Notes: generated from the sequence alone by a model not told the origin. A stretch of 36,792 nt of DNA from Desulfobulbus sp. (GCA_028684915.1 JAQUEZ010000048.1:1-36792); one strand, 5' to 3'; shown: positions 1 to 9,532, numbered from the stretch's first letter. Made by a program: numbers and translations.

Positions 1-166
1 AAAAACACCGTAAATCGAAACAAAACAGCATGATTTCACCCCAAAATTCACCGCAACAAACATTCCAGAGGCATCTTCCGGCTCCCTACCACCCCACCGC
101 CTGATTCAATCCCTCGGCACCAAAAAGATCTTTTCTATAGAGAACCACCGGGCTTGTCCAACAAAC

Positions 167-205
167 GGTTCAGATTTTGGTTCGCTGCGCTCTCAAAATC
201 TAACC
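167..205. repeat. Imperfect hairpin
   Basis: The left arm GGTTCAGATTTTG (167-179) pairs with CAAAATCTAACC (194-205) around a 14-base loop, with one unpaired base. No T-run follows on either strand, so it is not an obvious intrinsic terminator. Function is unknown. Confidence 0.5.
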
Positions 206-261
206 TTATTCGTTAGATATGGAGGTTTTGGCAAAATTAGGTTGGTGTCTCGATGAACCAA

Positions 262-360
262 GAGATTTCTCCCGGAGGTCGAAATGACATCCGGATGGTG
301 CGATTTTATGGTCATGTTGGCCCGGCCTCGATGTCATCCCGAGCGAACGTGAGGGATCTC
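262..360. repeat. Imperfect extragenic palindromic repeat
   Basis: The left arm at 262-290 starts GAGATTTCTC and ends ATGACAT. The right arm at 331-360 starts ATGTCATCCCGAGC and ends GGGATCTC. The arms are imperfect reverse complements. The arm sequence resembles the GAGAT..CTC/ATGACAT intergenic palindromes that are abundant in many bacterial genomes, but that resemblance is from memory. Confidence 0.5.
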
Positions 361-861
361 GTCGTTTAGTCTCCCTTTATAAAAAACGGTCAATGACCTC
401 TTTTGTATGGCTGCCGGTATTGTGATGCCATTCCGAGATAATGCCAGTAAAATAGGTTATTTATTGATCGGCCTTAATAGCAGATTCTTCATCTTGTCAC
501 TTTGTGAAAAGCTCGCTTGTTTAATTAATGATCTTCAGTGCTTGACAGGGGAAGGGAATCACACAACAATTGTAAAAAAGCGGCTGATTCTAGACCGGTA
601 GGATGAATTCATTTATCGAGTTGCTGTATATGGCCTTGGGGTTTCGATAGGCCTAAATAGATTTTTTTTGATGTGAAATTTGTCTTTTCCTCTGCTAGGG
701 AAGGACTCGTGGAAAATCAAAAACCGACAAGTTACGTGGCGTAAAGACAGCATGTTAACGATATCGGAACATCGTTCTCGAGGTTTATCAGGAGAACGAC
801 AAATTTACTTTGGACAACTGCCGAAACCCTCTTTTCAACTTCAATACGGAGAAACTGTCTT

Positions 862-1698
862 ATGCCTATTGTCACCATATCTCGGGGATCATATAGCCGC
901 GGCAAATGCGTTGCTGAAAAATTAGCTCAACGGTTGCAATACGATTGTGTTTCACGGGAAATACTCCTTGAGGCCTCCGAGGAATTTAATATCCCGGAAA
1001 TTAGTCTAGTTCGTGCTATTCATGATTCACCCTCCATCCTGGAGCGATTCCGCCACGGAAAAGAACGGTATATTAGCTATTATCAGTATGCCCTTTTGAA
1101 GCATGTGCAAAGCGATAATGTCGTTTATCACGGTTTGGCTGGGCAGTACTTTCTGCGCCATATTCCGCATGTACTCAAGGTCCGTATCCTGGCGAGCATG
1201 GAGGATAGAGTTAACGAAATTATGCGGCGCGATAATGTACCCCAGAGAGACGCAGAGCATGTCCTGAACAAGGATGACGAAGAGCGACGACGTTGGGGGC
1301 TGAAACTCTACGGGATCGATACCTGGGATAGTCGCCTGTATGATATGGTTATCCTGATTGATAAGCTCACGGTTGACGATGCCGTCGATCTCATTATGGA
1401 AACTCTCAAAAAACCAGTGTTTCAGACGACACCTGAATCACAGAAAATCATGGATAACCATGTGCTTTGTTCCAGGATAAACGCCAATCTGGTGAATTAT
1501 TCGCTCATGCTGGAAGTAAGTGTCAAAGATGGTATTGTCACTTTGAGCAATATTGGTGACGTGTTGCGCTCGGACTCCAATCTGTTGGTCAAAGTCGAGG
1601 CCATGATCAGGGATCTTGATGGTGTGAAAGAGGTCGTTGTTACCGATAAGGCACGTGGTCAAAGTCATCACGTGAACCCGTTTCATAATATTGGGTAG
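862..1698 (+). CDS. Cytidylate-kinase-like protein with BON-like C-terminal domain
   Basis: The 278-aa product begins MPIVTISRGSYSRGK, a P-loop-like N-terminus typical of the cytidylate kinase-like family (Cytidylate_kin2 type). An Arg-rich segment follows around residues 105-150 (RVNEIMRRDNV, DDEERRRWG), matching the family's lid/helical region. Residues of about 195-265 look like a BON domain: a small alpha/beta unit with DGIVTLSNIGDV and VEAMIRDLDGVKEVVV. Nucleotide or phosphoryl transfer is the family expectation; the substrate is unknown. It is a soluble protein with no signal peptide or membrane segment. The start has GGAG upstream at slightly long spacing (10 nt). It stands alone, about 290 bp upstream of two glycosyltransferase genes on the same strand. 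Confidence 0.8.
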   Translation: MPIVTISRGSYSRGKCVAEKLAQRLQYDCVSREILLEASEEFNIPEISLVRAIHDSPSILERFRHGKERYISYYQYALLKHVQSDNVVYHGLAGQYFLRHIPHVLKVRILASMEDRVNEIMRRDNVPQRDAEHVLNKDDEERRRWGLKLYGIDTWDSRLYDMVILIDKLTVDDAVDLIMETLKKPVFQTTPESQKIMDNHVLCSRINANLVNYSLMLEVSVKDGIVTLSNIGDVLRSDSNLLVKVEAMIRDLDGVKEVVVTDKARGQSHHVNPFHNIG

Positions 1699-1989
1699 GA
1701 TTTGCAACTGATCAATCCGAGATTGTTTACACGGTGATAACGATGAATTGGTAGTGTTGTCCTTCTCGTAACAACTTTCGATAACGACGTCCTGAACTTC
1801 GTAACGCACTATATTGACGATACGTAACTTCACGGGTTTTGACTTTAGACCAGGCCATCAGTATTGAGCGGTAGAAAAGGTTTTTTGTTTATGGGTGGTA
1901 TTGTGTGCCCTAAGGGCTGAAACCCTTTGCTATTATTGGTTATTCTGCTCTAATCCTTCTACAGGATTATGGTGAATAGGAGTGAGGTT

Positions 1990-2856
1990 GTGGAGCAGAA
2001 AAAAAAATATGAAGTGACAGTGTTGTTGCCAGCCTATAACGAAGAAGGGGTTATCGGCAGCACCGTAGAGAAAATTCGGGCCTTACACCCGGATTTTGAA
2101 ATTTTGGTGGTGGATGACGGCTCGACCGACAACACGCTGCAGGAGGCCATGGCCGCCGGGGCCAATGTCTGGCCGCATCCGTATAATATAGGCAATGGTG
2201 CCGCTGTAAAGACTGGTCTCCGCTGTGCCCAAGGTGAATGGGTGGTGATGATGGATGCCGATGGCCAACATCAACCCGAAGACATTGCTCGTTTGCTGGA
2301 ACTTAAAGATCAGTTCGATATGGTTGTCGGTGCACGCACCAGCCAGTCGGAAACCAGCATCCACCGTGACCTGGCCAACTGGGTTTATAATAAGTTTGCC
2401 TCTTACGTCACCCGGTTTAAGGTGCAGGATCTGACCTCCGGCTTTCGCCTGGTTCGGCTCTCCGTGGCGAAGCAGTTTATTTACCTCCTACCCAACACCT
2501 TTTCCTATCCTTCTACCTTGACTCTTGGCTACCTTCGCAGCGGCCGCAGCGTGAAATACATCCCCATTCAAACCAAAGTTAGAACCGGGAAAAGCAAAAT
2601 TAAGCTGCTCCGGGATGGGGCCCGTTTTTTCCTGATTATCACTAAGATTTCGACCCTCTTTTCGCCGTTCCGGGTGTTTCTGCCGATGAGTTTTTTTTTC
2701 TTTGTGACAGGAATTTGCTATTACGCCTACACCTTTATAACCCAAGGGCGCTTTACAAACATGTCTGCCTTACTTTTTAACAGCGCAATCATTGTCTTCA
2801 TGATTGGGCTTGTTGCTGAACAGATCAGCCAGATGCGCTATGACCGGGTGGAGTAA
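1990..2856 (+). CDS. GT2 family polyprenyl-phosphate-type glycosyltransferase
   Basis: This is a GT-A fold glycosyltransferase of family 2, similar to dolichol/undecaprenyl-phosphate sugar transferases (DPM1/GtrB type). Visible motifs are VTVLLPAYNEE near the N-terminus, the nucleotide-binding VVDDGSTDNT, and the metal-binding MDADGQHQPED. Two hydrophobic helices near the C-terminus (FRVFLPMSFFFFVTGICYYAY and SALLFNSAIIVFMIGLVAEQI) anchor it in the inner membrane. It probably moves a sugar from a nucleotide donor to a lipid carrier. I prefer the GTG at 1990 because AGGAG lies 7-8 bases upstream; the in-frame ATG at 1969 has its AGGA only 2 bases away. The next gene starts 2 bases after its stop, so the two are co-transcribed. 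Confidence 0.9.
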   Translation: MEQKKKYEVTVLLPAYNEEGVIGSTVEKIRALHPDFEILVVDDGSTDNTLQEAMAAGANVWPHPYNIGNGAAVKTGLRCAQGEWVVMMDADGQHQPEDIARLLELKDQFDMVVGARTSQSETSIHRDLANWVYNKFASYVTRFKVQDLTSGFRLVRLSVAKQFIYLLPNTFSYPSTLTLGYLRSGRSVKYIPIQTKVRTGKSKIKLLRDGARFFLIITKISTLFSPFRVFLPMSFFFFVTGICYYAYTFITQGRFTNMSALLFNSAIIVFMIGLVAEQISQMRYDRVE

Positions 2857-2858
2857 TC

Positions 2859-4076
2859 GTGGGTGAGGGAAAACCTAAACTCCTTGTTGTCACGTCCACC
2901 TTTCCCCGCTGGGAAAATGATACCGACCCGCCGTTTGTTTATGAACTTTCCAGAAGGCTGACCCGTACCTTTGATGTCACGGTGCATACACCACACTACC
3001 CTGGCGCTTTGGAAAATGAGCAGATGGGTGGGGTGCATATCCATCGTTTTCGCTATTTTTTCACCGCATTTGAGCGGTTAGCCGGCGGACAGGGGATTGT
3101 TCCCAAGCTTCGGCGTAACAAACTGTATTACTTCTTGCTTCCTTTTTTCCTTTTTGCCCAATTCCTCTCCCTGCTACTGCTCATTGCCAAAATTTGCCCT
3201 GATGTGATTCATGCTCACTGGCTGATCCCGCAGGGGTTTTGGGCTGTTGCCGTCAAGAAAATGTTCAAAATTCCGGTGATCATCACAGCCCACGGCGCCG
3301 ACGTGTTCAGTTTTCGGAGCCAGGTCCTCAACGTGGTAAAAAAATGGATCGTCAATAATGCTGATCGGATGGTTACGGTCAGTTCAGCGCTGGCTCGTGT
3401 GCTCTGCGATGATACCCACAGTGACCGGCAAGCGGATATTATCCCTATGGGGGTGGACGCCTCACTTTTTTCTCCGGAGAAAAAGAACCAAGCGATCAGG
3501 AATCAATTTGGAATTTATGGCCCATTTCTGTTTTTTGTCGGCCGTTTGACCGAGAAAAAGGGGGTGCAGTATCTCATTGATGCCATGCCTGAGGTTATAA
3601 AACAAATTCCAGAAGCCAAACTTCTGATCGTCGGACATGGAGAGATGGAACAAGAACTGCGCGCAAAGGTTCGACTGTACGGCATTGAAGAGATTGTTCT
3701 GTTCGCCGGAGGCATTCCAAATACGCAGCTTCCTGCCTACTATGCAACCGCCGATATATTCATCGGTCCATCCATACAGGTGGAAGGGGGCGATACAGAA
3801 GGATTTGGGCTAACCTTTGTTGAAGCGGCAATGAGTGGTTGCCTAGTAATCGGGACAAAAGTGGGAGGGGTTGAGGATATTATTGAAGATGGTCAGAACG
3901 GTTATTTAGTTCCGCCTGGAGATTCGAACGCTTTGTCCTCAAAGATTGTGGAGGTCCTTTCGGCTTTCAACCATCACGAGAAGATGAGGATACAAGCGAG
4001 GAATGTGGTTGTAGAGCAATTTGACTGGAACCGCATAGCTGCGAGATATAAAGATGCGTATCTATCCCATCTGTAA
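2859..4076 (+). CDS. GT4 family glycosyltransferase (GT-B fold)
   Basis: A 405-aa GT-B glycosyltransferase. The N-terminal Rossmann half has LLVVTSTFPRWENDTDPPFVYELSRRL and an ITAHGADVFSF loop. The C-terminal half has FFVGRLTEKKGVQYLIDAM and the donor-binding EX7E-type segment EGFGLTFVEAAMSG around residues 315-330. A hydrophobic stretch (YYFLLPFFLFAQFLSLLLLIAKI, about residues 88-110) suggests membrane association. The start codon is GTG, two bases after the stop of the GT2 gene, with GGAG inside the end of that gene; translational coupling is likely. The sugar and acceptor cannot be predicted. It ends facing the minus-strand polysaccharide operon. Confidence 0.9.
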   Translation: MGEGKPKLLVVTSTFPRWENDTDPPFVYELSRRLTRTFDVTVHTPHYPGALENEQMGGVHIHRFRYFFTAFERLAGGQGIVPKLRRNKLYYFLLPFFLFAQFLSLLLLIAKICPDVIHAHWLIPQGFWAVAVKKMFKIPVIITAHGADVFSFRSQVLNVVKKWIVNNADRMVTVSSALARVLCDDTHSDRQADIIPMGVDASLFSPEKKNQAIRNQFGIYGPFLFFVGRLTEKKGVQYLIDAMPEVIKQIPEAKLLIVGHGEMEQELRAKVRLYGIEEIVLFAGGIPNTQLPAYYATADIFIGPSIQVEGGDTEGFGLTFVEAAMSGCLVIGTKVGGVEDIIEDGQNGYLVPPGDSNALSSKIVEVLSAFNHHEKMRIQARNVVVEQFDWNRIAARYKDAYLSHL

Positions 4077-4224
4077 ACGGTACTACACGAATAAAGAATG
4101 AATCAGCCATTTCATAAAAGATCGATTTGGGCGCCTCTATCATTTGCCCTGTGAAAAACAAAGTCTGAAGAACGGGATTCACTCTACCGCGTGCGGGTTC
4201 CTCAAAGCTGAGTATTAACACCTG

Positions 4225-5334
4225 TCACAGGTTGCCAAAAATAAACCGTTCCAGTTTTTTCGCCTGATCCGCCCAGCTTGGAATTGGAAAAAACTGATGA
4301 ATGGGATGGTCAGCAATGTGGTCGGTAATCGTTTTTTTCAAATTTTCAACATCTCCAGGTCGGTAAAGAAAGGTCCTATTCGCAGCAAATAGTTCCTCCA
4401 ACGCACCGACCTTGGCCGCAACTACAGGGGTTCCGCAAGCGATTATTTCATACGCCTTTTGCGGGAAAGCATAACGACCGAACTGGTCATCATTCATGCA
4501 GATCACTGCCAAATCCAGGGCGCTGAAGAGTTTGGGCACCTGTTGATGCGGCAATTCTCCCAAATACACTATCCCCGGATGCGGCGGAGGCGGGTTGCCG
4601 TGGGTGGGACCGGCGAGGACCAACCGTGTTTGCGGCATGGTTGCGTGGAGTCGTTTGAACGCCTCGTACAGGGTCCCAGTGTCGCGGTTTGCGGACAAAG
4701 ACCCGGCCGTACCGACAAGAATGGCATCAAGAGGAAGATTGAAGAAGACTCTGGATTCGGCTTTGGGATACGGCTTGAACTGGTCCGGTGCAATGGTGCT
4801 TTCCAGCACCTGGGTCGGTTTGTGCGGATAGACTGCACTTATGTGCCGTTCAAGTGCTTTGCTCACTGTCGAGACACCACGGGCATCGCGCAGGGCTGCG
4901 GAATACCCCTGGGCAATACCCGGCAGCCTGTACAATCCGAAACTCTCGAAGTTGTCGTACAGATCGATGAAATAAGGGATTCCGGTTCTACGGGAAACGA
5001 GGCGAGCGAAAATTACGTGCAAGGCATCTGATTCGCCGATGATCGCATCGGGCCGAAGCGTGGCAATCAGTTGCGAGACGTTGTGGAGAAAGGCAGGGAT
5101 TTTGGTGCCGAGCAGCCCGGCCGGCCATGCGTACCAGCGAAAGGTCCCGGCATTTTGTGAGGGGCTCTGATGCTCCTCAACCAGATACGGCGCATTCTGA
5201 TAGCTCAGGCAAGTACAGTAGCAGTCATGCCCACGCGCAGATACTTCGCGTGGCAGGTGATACAGCCGACCGTATCGGTCCGCAATGACATCATGGTTCA
5301 TGTACCGTCGTTTTGAGAGGAAAAACAGTTTCAC
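4225..5334 (-). CDS. GT4-like glycosyltransferase (last gene of operon)
   Basis: A GT-B glycosyltransferase of about 369 aa. The N-terminus is VKLFFLSKRRYMNHDVIADRYGRLYHLPREV, followed by IGESDALHVIFARLVSRRTGIPYFIDLYDN. The C-terminal donor domain has ILVGTAGSLSANRDTGTLYEAF and FGRYAFPQKAYEIIACGTPVVAAKVGALEELF, with the catalytic Glu-type region near residues 300-320. The GTG at 5334 is preferred because AGGAG sits 7 bases upstream; an upstream TTG at 5358 would add eight poorly fitting residues. It is the last gene of the minus-strand glycan operon, about 45 bp after glf, and probably adds a late sugar of the repeat or side branch. Confidence 0.88.
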   Translation of the reverse strand: MKLFFLSKRRYMNHDVIADRYGRLYHLPREVSARGHDCYCTCLSYQNAPYLVEEHQSPSQNAGTFRWYAWPAGLLGTKIPAFLHNVSQLIATLRPDAIIGESDALHVIFARLVSRRTGIPYFIDLYDNFESFGLYRLPGIAQGYSAALRDARGVSTVSKALERHISAVYPHKPTQVLESTIAPDQFKPYPKAESRVFFNLPLDAILVGTAGSLSANRDTGTLYEAFKRLHATMPQTRLVLAGPTHGNPPPPHPGIVYLGELPHQQVPKLFSALDLAVICMNDDQFGRYAFPQKAYEIIACGTPVVAAKVGALEELFAANRTFLYRPGDVENLKKTITDHIADHPIHQFFPIPSWADQAKKLERFIFGNL

Positions 5335-5379
5335 CGCGTGTCTCCTGGAGCAGAACAAAAATCAGACAAGCCCAACGCG

Positions 5380-6486
5380 TCACCGTGCAAAACGCTCAAT
5401 AACTTCTTTGGCGGCACGAAGCGCGGCCTCGACTACCTGATCCATGTTGTAATAGCGGTACTGCGCCAGGCGTCCGACAAAGGTAACCTGCTGTTCTTTT
5501 TGGGCAAGTAGCTCGTATCGGTGGTACAGTGCTTCATTGTCATCGCTGGGAATGGGGTAATAGGGATCGCCGGTGGCTTGCGGATATTCACGGACAATGG
5601 ATGTACCGCTGTGGTCTTGGCCGGTCAGATGCTTGAACTCGGTGATGCGGGTGAAGGCATGATCATTGGGATAGTTGATCGTACCCACCTCCTGGAAGCG
5701 GCGAGTCTTGGGCAGATGCTCGTGGGCAAAGGACAGTGAACGATAGGGAAGAGCGCCGTAACAGGCGTTGAAATAGGTATCGATCGGGCCGGTGTATATG
5801 GTGTGGAGCGGGGTCAGCAACTCCTGGGCCTGGGTGTACTCCATCCCCAGTTCCACGGTAATGTTCGGATGGTCGAGCATTCGTTCGAACAGCCGTGTAT
5901 AGCCCTCTTCCGGCATCATCTGAAAGGTATCGGTGAAGTAGCGGTCATCGGTGTTGGTGCGCACCGGAATGCGGGCTGCCACCCCTGCCTTGAGCTGCGA
6001 TGGCTCCATGCCCCACTGTTTGCGGGTATAGTTGAGAAAGAATTTCTCGTACAGGTCCCGGCCAACGCTATTGAGCACCACATCTTCGCTGGTCCGGACC
6101 GGATCACGGGGTTCGCGCACCCGGTTGAAATACCCGGCAGCACCGGCTTCATCCAGCGACAGTCCGTAAAGGGTGTTGAGGGTGTCGCGGTTGATGGGAA
6201 AGGGATACAGCGTGTTGTTGGCCATACAGCGAACCCGATGCTCGTAGGGCCGCCACTCGGTGAAGCGCGAAAGAAAGCGTACCACCGCCTCGTTGTTGGT
6301 GTGAAAGATATGCGGCCCATAGCTGTGGATCAGTACTCCGGCAGCATCGTAATTGTCATGCGCATTGCCGCCGAGGTGTTGACGGCGATCGATGAGCAGC
6401 ACCTTTCTCCCGGCATCGGCCAGGGTTCGTGCGGCTGCACTGCCGGCAAATCCAGCTCCGACCACCAATAAGGTGTTTCCGGTCAT
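5380..6486 (-). CDS. glf: UDP-galactopyranose mutase
   Basis: This flavoenzyme interconverts UDP-galactopyranose and UDP-galactofuranose, supplying Galf for cell-surface glycans. The 368-aa length is normal for bacterial Glf. The FAD-binding motif VVGAGFAGSAAARTLADAG is at residues 8-26, the HSYGPHIFHT motif at 54-63, and YTRKQWG with the conserved active-site Arg at about 155. The C-terminal EYPQ...DPYYPIP and FVGRLAQYRYYNMDQVV segments are family hallmarks. It is a cytoplasmic protein. The GT2 gene just upstream (6556-7506) resembles galactofuranosyl/rhamnosyl transferases, so the exported glycan very likely contains Galf. Confidence 0.97.
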   Translation of the reverse strand: MTGNTLLVVGAGFAGSAAARTLADAGRKVLLIDRRQHLGGNAHDNYDAAGVLIHSYGPHIFHTNNEAVVRFLSRFTEWRPYEHRVRCMANNTLYPFPINRDTLNTLYGLSLDEAGAAGYFNRVREPRDPVRTSEDVVLNSVGRDLYEKFFLNYTRKQWGMEPSQLKAGVAARIPVRTNTDDRYFTDTFQMMPEEGYTRLFERMLDHPNITVELGMEYTQAQELLTPLHTIYTGPIDTYFNACYGALPYRSLSFAHEHLPKTRRFQEVGTINYPNDHAFTRITEFKHLTGQDHSGTSIVREYPQATGDPYYPIPSDDNEALYHRYELLAQKEQQVTFVGRLAQYRYYNMDQVVEAALRAAKEVIERFAR

Positions 6487-6555
6487 TTCCTAATCCCCAG
6501 TGTTTATGACGACGTCCTTTATATTCATCTCAACCGATCCATGGCACTCACTCAA

Positions 6556-7506
6556 TCAAGAGCCGGGCGGCGGCCATCTCATGCCCATGCGGCCGGCCAG
6601 GGCATCAAAGATTCCGCGTGCAAAAGCCGCCGATTGCGCCAAACGGTCCGGCTGCACCACCAGCGTTACCAACCAGCGCAACAGGGTGCCGGGTAATGCC
6701 TCGGTCCACAGCCGGTGGCCGTAATGACGTTTGGCGATCACCAGCCGGTTGCGCGTATCGTAATAACGCCGCCAAGGCGCCAGGACGATCACGTTGATCT
6801 GCCAGCCAACGAGGTTGAAGCATCGCCGTTCGATGCGCGGATGGCGGACCACGGCCGAGGGCACCAAACGCACCCCCCTGGCCTGAGCCCAGGCGCGCGC
6901 ACACATCTCACCATCTTCAAAGCTGACAAAGAAATCCTTGTCCGGCAGGCCAATCCTCTCTATCAAACTGCGATGGAACAGCATGCCAATGAAGGGTGCA
7001 TTCAAGACCGGTACCACCGGCCCCTCCAGTTCATCCACCCGCATCAGCACCTTGCCCCTGCTTGCGCCTTCCATCGGCGCCACAGGCCAAACCAGCTCAC
7101 GTCCATCCCCGGAATCAGCCAAGGCCGCAGCCGCATGAATTGCCATCGGGTCAGGATCGATTCCCATCATGCATTCCAAGGTGGTGGGCTCGGTAAAGCC
7201 GTCATCATCCATCACCCAGATCCAGTCGCACCCCAACTCCATCGCGCGGGCAATACCGGTGTGAAACCCACCCGCCCCACCCGTATTGCTCTCAATCCGC
7301 ACATAGTGGATTCGGGAATCGCCTGCATAGCACCCCTGTTGAAACAGTGAGGGCGTTTCATCTGTTGATCCGTTATCGATGACAATCAGGGTGTTTGGGG
7401 GAGAGGTTTGATTAAGTAAGCTGTTGAGGCAGCGTTGTAAGAGTTCATGGCGGTTGCGGGTGACAACAACACAACCGAATTTTTCTGGATAACCATTCGA
7501 AATCAT
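6556..7506 (-). CDS. GT2 glycosyltransferase, probable galactofuranosyltransferase
   Basis: A 316-aa GT2 enzyme resembling the rhamnosyl/galactofuranosyl transferase branch (GlfT1-like). Motifs are VVVTRNRHELLQRCLNSLLNQ, DNGSTDET, the branch-specific NTGGAGGF, and the metal-binding WVMDDDG. No signal peptide is seen. C-terminal hydrophobic segments are weak, so peripheral membrane association is likely. It lies directly upstream of glf in the operon (69-bp gap) and 7 bp after the HAD-type gene. The glf neighbour makes UDP-Galf the most economical donor guess, but that is inference; rhamnose is the main alternative. Confidence 0.88.
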   Translation of the reverse strand: MISNGYPEKFGCVVVTRNRHELLQRCLNSLLNQTSPPNTLIVIDNGSTDETPSLFQQGCYAGDSRIHYVRIESNTGGAGGFHTGIARAMELGCDWIWVMDDDGFTEPTTLECMMGIDPDPMAIHAAAALADSGDGRELVWPVAPMEGASRGKVLMRVDELEGPVVPVLNAPFIGMLFHRSLIERIGLPDKDFFVSFEDGEMCARAWAQARGVRLVPSAVVRHPRIERRCFNLVGWQINVIVLAPWRRYYDTRNRLVIAKRHYGHRLWTEALPGTLLRWLVTLVVQPDRLAQSAAFARGIFDALAGRMGMRWPPPGS

Positions 7507-7513
7507 AATGCAT

Positions 7514-9532
7514 CTATTTAAAAAAACGCTTGGTGAAGAAACGGAGCGAATCCAGGGACCTGCTTAAAGTACTTCCTGCTATGAGGATAATCCGGACAGG
7601 CCAACTCGAAATTGCCGCCGAGCCTGCAAGCCAGAAAAAGGTAGGATGTGAGTTGTGGGTAGTTTTACGATGGAAGTGTTTCAATAGAAGATGCATCAAC
7701 GATTGCATTGAAATCCTACTTGCCAAGGTTTCCCAATGGTCCTTTCCATGCGTCTGATCTGAGTTGACGGAAAGAAGAGCAATAGACCGAACCTCTCCTG
7801 CGCGTGGATAGAGACAAAATCGCTTCATTCCTGATAAGGCAAATTTCATGAATTTTGGAGATGTGGGGTCAATGACACTGTTTTTGGTTAAAGATTTCGC
7901 ATATATTTGGACCGCAGATTGAATAGTCTTTGCGAGCTCAACTCGCCATTCCTTATTCGTCTCATTTACATATATCGGCTCAATCTGCTGTTCCTTCTTA
8001 TGGTAACTGCAAACAGAATCGTGATCTGAAACAACGAAAAAATGATCAACAATTACACGTGTCGGCTTTCTAAAGAGCCAATCGGCGCTGCACGGACTAC
8101 TCAGAGCAGCACATGTATGAGCAATGAAAGGATACACGGTGCCGACCTTGCATAATAACATATGCCGGTGCGAGACGCCGAAATAATAGCCGGTTAACGT
8201 GTGAGGAAGATCAATGCTTTTTAACAGTTGGTTCAGTGCCCGTTGACAATTCAACTCCCAGCCAATATCCACCAATGCCCAATTTTTGCCGTCAAGGCAG
8301 CCTTCCTGTTTTAAATACTCCAACAGGAGCTTCCGCCTGACCCTTGCCTTCTCCAACAGGATCGACGCGATAGGTCCTGCCCGTATGAGTTGCTGGATGC
8401 GTTGAAGTTCAACATCATCAAGTTGACGGCTAAGGCTAACCTCATCAAAACCTGCCTGAGCAAGGATAGTCAGGACTGGCTCATCGAAAATTTCCAAACG
8501 CCGTAAGATATCTCGACCAGTCAGCGACATTCCTGGCATCCAGGCCCAGCTCAGTGAATCCTCATCAAGGTCCTGTACCGACGGCAGGAACCACGCCTGC
8601 CTGGAGCCGTAGAGGTAGCGGCATTCCGGAGCACCGTCACTGCGTAACGCAGCGGCGATGAGAAGGAGGATTTGCCCATCCCTAGAGACAAAGTAAAGTC
8701 GCTCGATTTTTCGTTCGCGGGCATCGCGCAACACCCAGGCCACAAAAGCAGTCAGCACCGGTGCTATAACACTGGTTGCAATCGAAGCCACTCTCGTCAT
8801 TTGTTCGTTGGGACGTGTTTGCAACCGTGCTGCTCTTGCAGTGCCACGCATTGCAGAAAGTTCCAACGGCGCATAACGGCGTGGCCTTGGCAAACGTTCA
8901 TGATGGGTTGGTTGGACGCCGTGGTAGAGCTCAGCGGGTATTCCCAGCCGAGTTGGCACTTCAACATCGGTGTAAGAGTTATCGCCCAAATGCCGCAACT
9001 GAGATGGTGTAATTCCGTAGCGTTCGATTACGTGCGTATACAGGCGCCCAGAGTGTTTGGATAATCCCAACTCACCGGAAACAAACACGTCTTCCTTAAC
9101 ACAGTTGATGCCATGTGAACGGATCAACTCCCAGATGAAATTCGTTGGTAAATACATGTCAGAGAGAAAAAGAACCTTTTCGCCGGCCTTTAACAACCTC
9201 CGAACTTTTTCAACATTTTCGGCAATGGGTGAGCAAGAGCATCGTTCTGCGTCCAGCTCGAATTGCATTGCCTCGGCAGTCGGCACCCCCCAGTAAGTAA
9301 GCTCTGGGAAACGATGAAAGATCTCGTGCCAACGGCAATCGTCCCTTGGTCGACTTGCCGCTATGGCGCGGCGCTCTGCATTTGCTCGTGCATCGCGATA
9401 CGCTTGAGGGGCAATCTTAACATAACCCTTTGAGATCAGCGTGTTGCCGACTGTGACGAAAACATCAACCGGCCGCATAAACGGTCGAGTGATCAGGGTG
9501 TCGAAGACATCGAAGGAATAAATCTGCACCAT
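7514..9532 (-). CDS. COG5610-type HAD-superfamily protein
   Basis: A 672-aa protein of the predicted HAD-hydrolase type found in polysaccharide loci. The N-terminal HAD domain shows motif I SFDVFDTLI (residues about 6-14), motif II LFLSDMYLP, the Lys of motif III in GLSKHSG, and motif IV HLGDNSYTDVEVP. A second region from about residue 275 has KIERLYFVSRDGQILLLIA and WALVDIGWELNCQRALNQLL, a conserved but uncharacterised module. The substrate is unknown; a phosphatase or phosphotransferase acting on a glycan intermediate is possible. The ATG at 9532, right after the upstream stop, is chosen because it places the HAD Asp near the N-terminus. An open frame to 9628 would overlap the GT4 gene by 95 bp. 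Confidence 0.82.
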   Translation of the reverse strand: MVQIYSFDVFDTLITRPFMRPVDVFVTVGNTLISKGYVKIAPQAYRDARANAERRAIAASRPRDDCRWHEIFHRFPELTYWGVPTAEAMQFELDAERCSCSPIAENVEKVRRLLKAGEKVLFLSDMYLPTNFIWELIRSHGINCVKEDVFVSGELGLSKHSGRLYTHVIERYGITPSQLRHLGDNSYTDVEVPTRLGIPAELYHGVQPTHHERLPRPRRYAPLELSAMRGTARAARLQTRPNEQMTRVASIATSVIAPVLTAFVAWVLRDARERKIERLYFVSRDGQILLLIAAALRSDGAPECRYLYGSRQAWFLPSVQDLDEDSLSWAWMPGMSLTGRDILRRLEIFDEPVLTILAQAGFDEVSLSRQLDDVELQRIQQLIRAGPIASILLEKARVRRKLLLEYLKQEGCLDGKNWALVDIGWELNCQRALNQLLKSIDLPHTLTGYYFGVSHRHMLLCKVGTVYPFIAHTCAALSSPCSADWLFRKPTRVIVDHFFVVSDHDSVCSYHKKEQQIEPIYVNETNKEWRVELAKTIQSAVQIYAKSLTKNSVIDPTSPKFMKFALSGMKRFCLYPRAGEVRSIALLSVNSDQTHGKDHWETLASRISMQSLMHLLLKHFHRKTTHNSHPTFFWLAGSAAISSWPVRIILIAGSTLSRSLDSLRFFTKRFFK

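Larger units (their letters stand above)
1..861. other. Gene-poor left end with palindromic repeats
   Basis: I see no convincing gene here. Two short open frames (407-601 and 680-925, plus strand) have no recognisable motif, and the second overlaps the better-supported gene starting at 862 in another frame. The stretch contains a hairpin at 167-205 and an imperfect palindromic repeat at 262-360, listed separately. Confidence 0.6.

Noticed and set aside
407..601. 64-aa open frame in the left gene-poor region
   Set aside because: No motif, no convincing ribosome binding site, and low-complexity composition near repeats.
680..925. 81-aa open frame
   Set aside because: It overlaps the well-supported kinase-like gene at 862 in another frame and has no motif.
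4459..5031. 190-aa plus-strand open frame
   Set aside because: It is antisense to a clear GT4 gene and has no domain.
5803..6471. 222-aa plus-strand open frame
   Set aside because: It is antisense to glf, whose motifs are unambiguous; long shadow frames are expected in GC-richer genes.
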